Assembly (NCBI GenBank): GCA_030613705.1
Contig: JAUWLJ010000184.1
Coordinates: 1 to 5,303 of the forward strand
DNA: 5,303 nt
Source of the DNA: Chloroflexota bacterium
GTDB taxonomy: Bacteria > Chloroflexota > Anaerolineae > Anaerolineales > UBA4823
Reading direction: 5' to 3'
Shown: positions 1 through 5,303 of the stretch, in pieces
Layout: every line of letters begins with the position of its first letter
How positions within the stretch are numbered: position 1 is the first letter of the stretch
Made by a program: the position numbers and the translations under genes
The notes under the pieces: model-generated
Told to the model about the DNA's origin: nothing
The model's database searches: none
What the model saw: the letters and a program-made list of their open reading frames with translations, nothing else

Positions 1-2
1 TT

Positions 3-680
3 AAATCATTTGGTCCATTTCCGCCATATTCCTTTGTAGTTGGAGTGTGTCAAGATGGACTGCCGTTCATGATCAGTCTTGACAACCCTAAATCTGGATC
101 GATCCTGGTTGTCGGGGAGAACAGCCCTGAAAAGACTCTAATATTAAAGGCGATGAGCTTATCCGCCATGATGCTCAATAATCCGGAACAGGTGAACTTG
201 TGTGTGATTACCAATAAGGTGGATCGGTACGCTAACCTGATGAAGTATCCCAATTGCCATGCTCTACTCACGCCCTACGAGCGCGCTGCGGGGGAAATGG
301 TGATCGAGTTCGCCTCCATAGCGGAACAGAGACGTTCGGGCAGGGAGAGGGGCCGAGTGATGATGCTGTTAATTGATGATTTTCAGAGTTTTGCACCACT
401 GCTCAGCGACTACAGTGTCTACCTCAACCTCAAAACACTGGTCACTAAGGGCCCTGCCTCGGGAATATGGCCGATAATATCTATAAAGCCGAATGATGTG
501 CACTCAACAGAAGGGCAGCTGCTGCATTAATTCGGTACATATATCTTTGAGAAAGTCGACAATTATCCGGGTTTATTACCCACAGCTGAGTCGATGAAAC
601 ACCCAGAAATGATTTGTCAACCGAACTACAATGTGATCATCGGCGGGAGATTAATTCCAATCAGCAATCTGTCTGATTAA
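3..680 (+). pseudogene. FtsK/HerA-like P-loop ATPase, 3' part, interrupted by an in-frame stop
   Basis: Frame 3 is open from the left edge, so the start lies outside the window. The product resembles the C-terminal ATPase module of FtsK/SpoIIIE-like proteins of Chloroflexota (recalled, not searched): a strand ending in ILVVG, a P-loop-like GENSPEKT at 114-137, a good Walker B (hydrophobic strand then IDD, about 357-380), then LVTKGPASGIWPIIS. Translation stops at TAA 528-530, right after QLLH. The same frame then runs 49 more codons (FGTYIFEKV... to ...GGRLIPISNLSD) to TAA 678-680. In this family an FGTxxFG-like segment and a final GG-R-W-I-like strand are expected exactly there, so the second part looks like the real C-terminus. 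One substitution, for example TCA to TAA, would explain the stop. The P-loop lacks the usual second and third glycines but keeps K and T. I call it a pseudogene or recoded gene. A functional 530-ending truncated protein, or a sequencing error, is also possible. The family would act in DNA translocation or secretion; the substrate here is unknown. Confidence 0.65.
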
Positions 681-690
681 GATCCGGTGA

Positions 691-696
691 AAGGAG
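691..696 (+). promoter_or_regulatory. Shine-Dalgarno site of the 85-residue gene
   Basis: AAGGAG lies 7 nt before the ATG at 704. It is the strongest ribosome-binding site in the window and fixes that start. It lies 11 nt after the TAA at 678-680, which suggests co-transcription with the ATPase reading frame upstream. Confidence 0.75.
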
Positions 697-703
697 ATTA
701 TCA

Positions 704-961
704 ATGAACGTTGGAATGCTGTGGTTTGATAACGATACAAAATCTGATTTATTGACCAAGGTTAGTCGGGCAGCCAGCTATTATCAGAACAAGTATGGAA
801 AACAGCCGAATATTTGCTTCGTCCATCCCAGCATGGCTCAGACAAAATCTGAGGATCAAGCTATAAAAGCGGGCAAGATAGAAATCAGGTTGACAAAATC
901 CGTGCGTCCCCACCACTTCTGGATTGGGATTCAGAGCTTGAATGGGGTTGCGGTCACGTAA
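704..961 (+). CDS. small conserved hypothetical protein (85 aa)
   Basis: No function can be assigned. The protein opens with MNVGMLWFDND and contains a central segment with ASYYQNKYGKQPNICFVHPSM, then an EIR strand and a near-terminal HHFWIGI strand. This reads as a small alpha/beta protein without signal peptide, membrane segment or cysteine pair. From memory it resembles short uncharacterised Chloroflexota proteins with the same opening and a Y-x-x-K-[FY]-G...CFVHPS core, which would make it a lineage-conserved family, but this was not searched. The strong AAGGAG site at 691-696 and the 23-nt gap after the interrupted ATPase reading frame argue that it is translated and that the two form an operon. 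Its last 8 bp overlap the 3' end of holA on the other strand. It appears intact even though its upstream neighbour is broken. Confidence 0.75.
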   Translation: MNVGMLWFDNDTKSDLLTKVSRAASYYQNKYGKQPNICFVHPSMAQTKSEDQAIKAGKIEIRLTKSVRPHHFWIGIQSLNGVAVT

Positions 962-1952
962 TCTCAGCGATTAATAGGTCAACACTCAGGTCGACATTCA
1001 TTTTCCCTGTTTTTAAACCGGAATCAATATCAAGCAAGCGATGATAGATCTTATCCAATTTAGCCTGAGGGAAATGGCGTGCCTGGGAGGCGATTTTTCT
1101 GCTGACATAAGGATGGATTTTCAAGCGCCTGGCTATTTCTTTTTCTCCCCCATTTTGATCCAGAATTTCTCTGGATAAGAGCAACAATCTAAATTGGCGC
1201 ACGACCATGCCAAATATTCGCAGCTGATCCTGGTCAGCCAATAAGCGATGAAATACACGGACTGCTTTTTTTTGGTCCCTGTTTCCCAATGCGTCGACAA
1301 ACTCAAAAATATCGCCTTCGGGAAGAACTGCCGTCAAGTCGTTCACGTCTGCCTCTACAACTGGACGTTCAAAATTTACAAAGGTCAGTAATTTGGTGAT
1401 CTCCTGGTCAGCCAGACGGACATCTTCTCCCGCCAGGGAGGCAAGGAGCGCAGCGGCTTTTGGTTCGAACTCCCCACCTGCTTGTCTGGCGCGGTTTAGT
1501 ATCCACTCGGTCAACTGATTTCCCCGTGCAAGGCTGAACTCCCGGAGATAAACTTTGGCTCCCATCGCATTCCCCCATTCTTCCAACCAATGTGATTTTC
1601 CACGCCTTTTATCTTTCGGATTAAGAAGAGGGCGATATTCAGCCAGCACAATAGCATTTTGTTCAGGAAGATCCTCCAGAAAAGCCAGGACTCTCTTGCG
1701 ATTTGAGCCAATATGCATATAGGCTAACGGGTGATTAAGAACCGTCAGGCGACGTTCTGCAAGAAACGGCATGGATTTACCCGCAGTCTCGAGTTCCTCA
1801 ATAGAAAGCGAACGACCATCCAGTGTGGTCAAGTTCAACTCAACCGTGGATGGATCGCCCAATCTTGATTTTAATTCAGCGATTGATTCACTTATCGCCA
1901 GTTCGTCATCCCCATAAAAAACATAAACGACTGGTTTCTGTTCTCGCTCCAT
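954..1952 (-). CDS. holA: DNA polymerase III, delta subunit (clamp loader)
   Basis: The 332-residue length and architecture fit HolA, the clamp-loader subunit that opens the beta sliding clamp and loads it on primed DNA. The N-terminal strand VYVFYGDDELAISESI (about residues 8-23) is the degenerate nucleotide-site start typical of delta. A middle region with EDVRLADQEITKLLTF (about 175-190) followed by an EGDIFEFVDALGNRD segment marks the next helical domain. The C-terminal collar domain contains LRIFGMVVRQFRLLL and ends in the usual L-x-x-D-x-x-LKTG...L-x-x-LI pattern. The P-loop is degenerate, as expected for delta, which does not hydrolyse ATP. Its start is only 2 nt after the stop of the upstream membrane-protein gene and has only a weak GGA upstream, which suggests translational coupling. 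Its stop overlaps the convergent small gene by 8 bp, leaving no room for a dedicated terminator between them. Confidence 0.9.
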   Translation of the reverse strand: MEREQKPVVYVFYGDDELAISESIAELKSRLGDPSTVELNLTTLDGRSLSIEELETAGKSMPFLAERRLTVLNHPLAYMHIGSNRKRVLAFLEDLPEQNAIVLAEYRPLLNPKDKRRGKSHWLEEWGNAMGAKVYLREFSLARGNQLTEWILNRARQAGGEFEPKAAALLASLAGEDVRLADQEITKLLTFVNFERPVVEADVNDLTAVLPEGDIFEFVDALGNRDQKKAVRVFHRLLADQDQLRIFGMVVRQFRLLLLSREILDQNGGEKEIARRLKIHPYVSRKIASQARHFPQAKLDKIYHRLLDIDSGLKTGKMNVDLSVDLLIAEIT

Positions 1953-1954
1953 TG

Positions 1955-2488
1955 TTAATTCCGAGTTGTTATGCGGTGAGCCTTCATCCTCCCCTTGCGA
2001 CTGGCAACGATCTCAACTACTTGCAAATTTCCCGGTTCAGCGGAGGTCGTCACTCGTTCTTGCAAAAAGAATCCCAAAGGTTGTGAGAAAATCAACGCGA
2101 AGGTGGCAACGAACATCGCTAAAGGCAATCGTTCTAGTTTGTCGCGTATACTTTTGCCAACCCCGAACATGGTTATCCCAGCAGCTAAACCTGCCAGGAC
2201 ACCAGAGGTCACAAAATTTGTGCCGCAATTGCGGTGAACAGCTAGGTGTTTTTCGCCTTTACGCAACCGGTCGAGTGCTTCTTCGACTGCTTCATAGACA
2301 TCCTCGATCGGCACATCCCCAATCAACCAAAAACCACGTGTATCCGAGTGACCAGCCAGACTGCGCTTAGGATAGCGCTGCGAAAGGACATGCAAGGTAG
2401 CATGCTCAAGACCGTGGTTGCGCTGCACCCGGGAAATAATCGGCATTTCTCTTCTCTTCTTTACCTGTAGTGCCCCGCTTTCCGTCAT
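1955..2488 (-). CDS. DUF6391-like membrane protein with HxxEH motif (177 aa)
   Basis: The sequence matches my recollection of DUF6391, an uncharacterised family of Cyanobacteria and Chloroflexota. Seen directly: a basic N-terminus, NHGLEHATLH at residues 24-33, SDTRGFWLIGDVP at 48-60, an acidic-basic helix at about 62-80, VHRNCGTN at 84-91, a first membrane segment about 92-110, and a second about 121-142, followed by a polar basic tail. HGLEH fits the HxxEH pattern. Together with H33, H85 and C88 it could bind a metal, but that is inference and no enzymatic role is known. I place the start at 2488 because AGGGAG (2495-2500) sits 6 nt upstream. An in-frame ATG at 2503 would add five residues but has only a poor ribosome-binding site. 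The gene is followed after 2 nt by holA, so the two are probably co-transcribed and coupled. The family call is from memory. Confidence 0.75.
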   Translation of the reverse strand: MTESGALQVKKRREMPIISRVQRNHGLEHATLHVLSQRYPKRSLAGHSDTRGFWLIGDVPIEDVYEAVEEALDRLRKGEKHLAVHRNCGTNFVTSGVLAGLAAGITMFGVGKSIRDKLERLPLAMFVATFALIFSQPLGFFLQERVTTSAEPGNLQVVEIVASRKGRMKAHRITTRN

Positions 2489-2494
2489 ATTGTT

Positions 2495-2500
2495 CTCCCT
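2495..2500 (-). promoter_or_regulatory. Shine-Dalgarno site deciding the start of the DUF6391-like gene
   Basis: On the minus strand AGGGAG is 6 nt before the ATG at 2486-2488. The alternative in-frame ATG at 2501-2503 lies just upstream of this site and has no comparable purine stretch at the right distance, so 2488 is preferred. Confidence 0.65.
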
Positions 2501-2512
2501 CATACCTGGAAT

Positions 2513-2546
2513 TTACTTGCGTAAGTAATTATAACCCGCACTTACT
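2513..2546 (-). promoter_or_regulatory. promoter with overlapping operator-like repeats upstream of the DUF6391-holA unit
   Basis: A perfect minus-strand TATAAT lies at 2533-2528. It would place the transcript start near 2521, giving a leader of about 30 nt before the preferred ATG at 2488. No good -35 hexamer lies 16-18 bp upstream, where the sequence is GC-rich with a CCCCCGGG stretch, so activation by a protein is plausible. The -10 box is surrounded by three copies of TTACT or its complement: 2513-2517, 2524-2528 and 2542-2546. The first two form a near-perfect 16-bp palindrome (2513-2528, 7 of 8 pairs). GTAAGT at 2521-2526 is also inverted as ACTTAC at 2540-2545. The arrangement looks like an operator straddling a promoter; the binding protein is unknown. 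Confidence 0.5.
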
Positions 2547-2625
2547 GACCCGGGGGTTGAGACACCAATTATTATTCAAACCAGAATGTCAACGATTTGT
2601 GATTGATATTCGTGCGGTTTTAAAA

Positions 2626-3249
2626 TCAGTGGTTGCCTCGCTGGTAGGCATCGTAGGTTTCGAGTAATGTGATCTGGATTTGGTCGGTAAAGCGGTAGAT
2701 CTTGCGGAAAATATCGCTCCAAGCTTTGGGTGTTTGGATGGTTGATTCTTCATACACAGTGAGCATTGCATCCAACAAGACATTGCGGAAGAATAAGAAA
2801 GCCAGCGAAGCTTCAGCTGCGGTTAATCCCTGGCGCCAGCCCCTGGAGGCATATTCAAAACCCAATGAGCGCGCTTCCGAATTGTCGTACTCGCCTTCCG
2901 CAGCTAGAGACTCGAGCAATCCCTGAAGCAAAGCACGTCCACTACGCCGGTATTGATTACGAGCATCTTCATCCATCTTTTCATACCACCCTTCGCTCTC
3001 TAGCCGCCCTTCGCTGACCTTGACTCTAATGTTTTTCAAAGCTGCCTGCACCACCAGGTGCCCTTCATCCAATCCATCTTCCCGGTGAGATTGAATCCAC
3101 AGCTCCACTTCACGTCGCCGGAAACGTCTATGCCCGCCCTGAGTACGATGGGCGGGGAGATGACCCTGATCCGACCAGCTGCGCACCGTGCTGGGGTGGA
3201 CACCCAACATGCTTGCTACTTCACTTAAACTCAACCACTCTCCGGCCAT
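2626..3249 (-). CDS. MerR/excisionase-type transcriptional regulator with C-terminal helical sensor-like domain
   Basis: The 207-residue protein begins with a winged helix-turn-helix of the MerR/BldC/excisionase type. SLSEVASMLGVHPSTVRSW (residues 7-25) forms the helix-turn-helix, and HRTQGGHRRFRRREVELWI (34-52) is the wing plus next helix, with the characteristic G-G-H-R-R-F turn. Residues about 55-90 are charged and helical. Residues about 95-200 are all helical, with GLLESLAAEGEYDN...LGFEYASRGWRQGLTAAEASLAFLFFRNVLLDAM. This pattern resembles the RsbRD N-terminal-type regulatory domain; that assignment is tentative. No cobalamin-binding E-x-D-x-H motif and no cysteine cluster are present, so it is neither a CarH-like nor a typical metal-responsive MerR. 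Its start is 55 bp downstream of the transporter stop with a weak AAAGAGA ribosome-binding site, so the two are probably co-transcribed. It may control the transporter, itself, or the next unit; the ligand is unknown. Confidence 0.8.
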   Translation of the reverse strand: MAGEWLSLSEVASMLGVHPSTVRSWSDQGHLPAHRTQGGHRRFRRREVELWIQSHREDGLDEGHLVVQAALKNIRVKVSEGRLESEGWYEKMDEDARNQYRRSGRALLQGLLESLAAEGEYDNSEARSLGFEYASRGWRQGLTAAEASLAFLFFRNVLLDAMLTVYEESTIQTPKAWSDIFRKIYRFTDQIQITLLETYDAYQRGNH

Positions 3250-3271
3250 AAAATCTCTTTAATATTGTTTT

Positions 3272-3294
3272 GTCGATGGTTGCCAGAGTCGATG
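3272..3294. repeat. 7-bp direct repeat between transporter and regulator genes
   Basis: GTCGATG occurs at 3272-3278 and again at 3288-3294, 16 bp apart, in the 55-bp gap before the regulator. The second copy overlaps a small hairpin, GAGTC-GAT-GACTC (3286-3298). There is no T-tract, so it does not look like a terminator. A chance match in a gap this short is possible (roughly one in ten by simple counting). Confidence 0.3.
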
Positions 3295-3304
3295 ACTCAG
3301 CAGG

Positions 3305-4609
3305 CTATACATCGCTCACCAGAGCTGCTCTTTCTATCACTGTCGTTGTCGCTGCCTCCCGGTGGAAAGCCTTGGCATCGATCCGGCGTAAGATGATCAA
3401 TGATATGAGCAGCAGCAATGCCAAAATGCTGAAAACGGACACATATGCAAGGATCGGATCCCGCAGAATTTGGGCCAGTATATCGCGGACCAAACCGCTC
3501 AACAGAGCACCAATCAAGCGGGATGCCGCGTTGGCCATCCCCCAGGCACCGATAAACAAACCGACTTTGGTGGCTGTGGTCATATCAAGCATTAATGAAA
3601 GATTTGAAACCGTTGAAAGTCCTGTGCCGGTACCCAGCAAGACCACACCGGTATAGAAAACACCTTTGTTGACCAGGACCCCGCTGGCGGCGATCAATAC
3701 GAATCCGACCAATGCAACCCCACCTCCCCAAAACGCAATTGTCCGTTTACTTATTCGGCGTTCTAGAGCACCTGCAACTAACAAGGCACTGAGCGTGAAG
3801 GCACCCCAAATTGAGGTGATACGCGTTGTTTCAGTGACAGCCATTCCAAACGCCTCGCCCCCAAAAGGTTCCAACAGGATATCCTGACCGAGGAGTGCGA
3901 TTAACAAGATGATCAGGTAGACAAAGAAGGTCGTCGCCTGTTTATTTTCTAGAATCGTGTCCGCAAGAACCCTCAAGGAGTAACGTTCTTCTACCTGCGA
4001 CTGTTCCGCACTGGTTCGTTTTTCCAGTTTAATCAACCCGAGAAATCCTAAAACCAAAGCGATAATACCAATGACCCAAAAGGATCGAACCAGCGCTTCA
4101 GGCGAATATGGATCGACCAAACGGCTAAGCAGGAGCGAGGTCGAGATGATCCCGATGATCATCATTAAAAACATCACAGAGATAGTGCTGCCGCGCTCTT
4201 TCTCTCCGGATAAATCAGTAGCCAGTGAAAAATATGAAACGGTGGCGAAATTAAAGCCCATACCCCAAGCCCCGAAAGCGACCAGCCCAAACAGAAGTCC
4301 GATTAAGAAATTTTCAGCCAGCACAAAAGCCGCCAGGGGAGAGAGCACCACACCCAAGACACAAAACACTAAGCCGATAGCGATATAGGGTGTCCGGTGC
4401 CAGCCCAGGACCGGATGCCGGTCCGAAAAAGAACCGATAAAGACTTGAATCGGGGAAAAAAGATAGGGCAGGGAGGCAAGAGCAGCCACCAGGGTAGCTG
4501 AGAAAGCGAGCTCTTTGATCATGACCCGGTTTAACGTGCTATTTATAGGAACCAAAGTCATTGCAACTGCAAGGTGGATCAACCCTAATTGTAAGCGCTT
4601 CAAGAACAT
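3305..4609 (-). CDS. BCD-family (PucC/LhaA-like) MFS transporter
   Basis: A 434-residue polytopic membrane protein with about twelve hydrophobic segments, fitting the BCD family of the major facilitator superfamily (PucC, LhaA, BchP-linked ORF428), named for proposed bacteriochlorophyll delivery. Family signatures seen are RLQLGLIHLAVAMTLVPINS at the N-terminus, SDRHPVLGWHRTPYI in the loop after the second helix (62-76), ATDLSGEKERGS (129-140), QDILLEPFGGEAFGMAVTET (241-260) and GLFIGAWGMANAASRLIGA in the C-terminal half. In phototrophs such proteins assist assembly of light-harvesting complexes. No photosynthesis gene is present here, so the substrate may be another tetrapyrrole or amphiphile; this is inference. 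The start at 4609 is the first ATG of the open frame and fits the family N-terminus, although the nearest AGGA is unusually far upstream. The MerR-like regulator follows 55 bp downstream. Confidence 0.85.
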   Translation of the reverse strand: MFLKRLQLGLIHLAVAMTLVPINSTLNRVMIKELAFSATLVAALASLPYLFSPIQVFIGSFSDRHPVLGWHRTPYIAIGLVFCVLGVVLSPLAAFVLAENFLIGLLFGLVAFGAWGMGFNFATVSYFSLATDLSGEKERGSTISVMFLMMIIGIISTSLLLSRLVDPYSPEALVRSFWVIGIIALVLGFLGLIKLEKRTSAEQSQVEERYSLRVLADTILENKQATTFFVYLIILLIALLGQDILLEPFGGEAFGMAVTETTRITSIWGAFTLSALLVAGALERRISKRTIAFWGGGVALVGFVLIAASGVLVNKGVFYTGVVLLGTGTGLSTVSNLSLMLDMTTATKVGLFIGAWGMANAASRLIGALLSGLVRDILAQILRDPILAYVSVFSILALLLLISLIILRRIDAKAFHREAATTTVIERAALVSDV

Positions 4610-4839
4610 TTGGAATTTCTATTTTCCTATCTTTGATCCGGGGGCCGAATTAAGCCCTTCAGATCAAGCAAGGGGATAGCATGATTTCATTATTTGCTAA
4701 CGATCAGATCATATAAATCTATCAGGTTTAACCATCCCCCGTCAATGTAAGTTTACGTAGGTTTTGTATTAATGTTTATGAAGATTATAGAGGTTTTCAA
4801 ATGACTACGTTATCAGAAAATGCGTGATCCGTCCAGAAT
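4610..4839. other. intergenic region between radA and the transporter gene
   Basis: This 230-bp AT-rich gap holds no convincing gene. The only plus-strand reading frame with a plausible start is ATG 4801 with eight codons (MTTLSENA), which I do not call. No hairpin followed by a T-tract is seen after radA. It contains two minus-strand promoter candidates, 4716-4745 and a perfect TATAAT at 4784-4789 without a recognisable -35. The 7-mer CAGATCA is repeated at 4660-4666 and 4705-4711. Confidence 0.6.
4716..4745 (-). promoter_or_regulatory. candidate promoter for the transporter-regulator unit
   Basis: On the minus strand TTGACG (4745-4740, five of six to the -35 consensus) is followed after 18 bp by TAGATT (4721-4716, four of six to the -10 consensus). 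A TG one base before the -10 hexamer makes an extended -10 element. Transcription would begin near 4709 and leave a leader of about 100 nt before the ATG at 4609. The perfect TATAAT at 4784-4789 is a competing candidate. Confidence 0.4.
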
Positions 4840-5303
4840 TCAATCTTTGAGCAACACTTTATCCAAGGCCTGACGCAGGGAACGAGCTTCGCTGACCTGA
4901 ATATCCACCGGCCATGGTTCACTTCGCCGAAGCCGTCCAGGTACAACCGCCGTTTTAAATCCCAGGTTAGCCGCTTCTCGTAGCCGGGCAGGCATCTGCC
5001 CCACAGCCCGCAATTCCCCCGAAAGCCCGAGCTCCCCGATCAGAACCGTCTCCGCCCGCACTGGCACATCACGGATTGATGAGGCAATCGTAGCAGCAAT
5101 CGCCAGATCAGCTGCAGGCTCACTGACTCTGAGACCTCCCACTACATTGACAAAGACATCCTGATCAGCCAATCGAAAACCGACTCGCCGGGAAAGTACA
5201 GCCACGATCAAAAGGAGCCTGTTCATGTCAACTCCGTTAGGTGTGCGGCGGGGATTACCGAAAGAAGTCGAACTGGTTAAACCCTGGATTTCAACCAGCA
5301 AGG
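4840..5303 (-). CDS. radA: DNA repair protein RadA, C-terminal Lon-like domain (partial)
   Basis: About 154 codons of the 3' end are in the window; the N-terminal zinc finger and RecA-like ATPase core lie beyond the right edge. RadA (Sms) is a hexameric helicase-like ATPase that drives branch migration in homologous recombination. The visible part is its Lon protease-like domain: LVEIQGLTSSTSFGNPRRTP, then NGVDMNRLLLIVAVLSRRVG, DVFVNVVGGLRVSEPAADLA, and GELGLSGELRAVGQMPARLREAANLGF near the end. EPAADLA sits where Lon has its catalytic-serine loop, so the domain is non-proteolytic, as is normal for RadA. The stop is TGA at 4840-4842. The frame remains open to the edge, with no start inside the window that fits the family. 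No interruption is seen. Confidence 0.93.
   Translation of the reverse strand, partial: LLVEIQGLTSSTSFGNPRRTPNGVDMNRLLLIVAVLSRRVGFRLADQDVFVNVVGGLRVSEPAADLAIAATIASSIRDVPVRAETVLIGELGLSGELRAVGQMPARLREAANLGFKTAVVPGRLRRSEPWPVDIQVSEARSLRQALDKVLLKD

Noticed and set aside
45..530. A complete 161-residue gene starting at GTG 45
   Set aside because: The frame is open to the left edge with family-like sequence before 45, no ribosome-binding site precedes this GTG, and the C-terminus continues beyond the stop, so it is part of a longer interrupted gene.
1966..2370. Plus-strand open frames opposite the DUF6391-like gene
   Set aside because: The proteins are low in recognisable motifs and lie antisense to a gene with clear family features, a promoter and a ribosome-binding site; they are shadow frames.
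2592..2626. Rho-independent terminator after the regulator gene
   Set aside because: Only short imperfect arms (TGATT/AATCA) with a long loop are present and no T-tract follows, so no terminator is called.
3270..4388. Plus-strand open frames opposite the transporter
   Set aside because: They are rich in Thr, Ser, Pro and Arg, as expected from the complement of hydrophobic membrane-helix codons, and have no start signals.
2546..4644. TGACCCGGGGG at 2546-2556 and TGATCCGGGGG at 4634-4644 as a shared operator upstream of two units
   Set aside because: By simple counting over these intergenic stretches, a 10-of-11 match has a considerable chance of arising at random (roughly 0.2-0.5), and the two copies sit at different distances from their promoters.
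4801..4827. Eight-codon plus-strand frame MTTLSENA, possibly a leader peptide
   Set aside because: No plus-strand gene follows it to be regulated, and the purine-rich stretch upstream is weak; short frames of this size are expected by chance.

Overview
The window reads as chromosomal DNA from a non-model bacterium, most likely a member of Chloroflexota close to Anaerolineae. That placement rests on remembered resemblance, not on a search. The proteins that suggest it are the FtsK-like ATPase remnant, the 85-residue protein starting MNVGMLWFDND, the DUF6391-like membrane protein next to holA, and the RadA sequence. There are no tRNA or rRNA genes, CRISPR arrays, insertion sequences or phage genes.

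Layout. Positions 3-680 (+) hold the 3' part of an FtsK/HerA-like ATPase gene that enters from the left edge and is interrupted by an in-frame TAA at 528-530. The same frame stays open for 49 more codons to a second TAA at 678-680. A small conserved-looking gene (704-961, +) follows after 23 nt behind a strong Shine-Dalgarno site. It converges on holA, overlapping its 3' end by 8 bp. Everything from there to the right edge is on the minus strand. In transcription order this is the 3' part of radA (4840-5303), a PucC/LhaA-type (BCD family) 12-helix transporter (3305-4609), a MerR/excisionase-type regulator (2626-3249), a DUF6391-like membrane protein (1955-2488) and holA (954-1952).

How the genes relate. 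The transporter and the regulator are 55 bp apart and probably form one unit. The DUF6391-like gene and holA are separated by 2 nt and probably form another. That unit would be driven from a promoter with a perfect TATAAT at 2528-2533, flanked by TTACT half-sites that look like an operator. RadA (recombination, branch migration) and HolA (clamp loading) are housekeeping DNA metabolism proteins.

Assessment. No clearly new multi-gene system is visible. The points most worth following are the interrupted ATPase with its eroded P-loop, a bacteriochlorophyll-delivery-type transporter paired with a one-component regulator and no photosynthesis genes in sight, the histidine-rich HxxEH-containing DUF6391-like protein coupled to holA, and the structured promoter in front of that pair.
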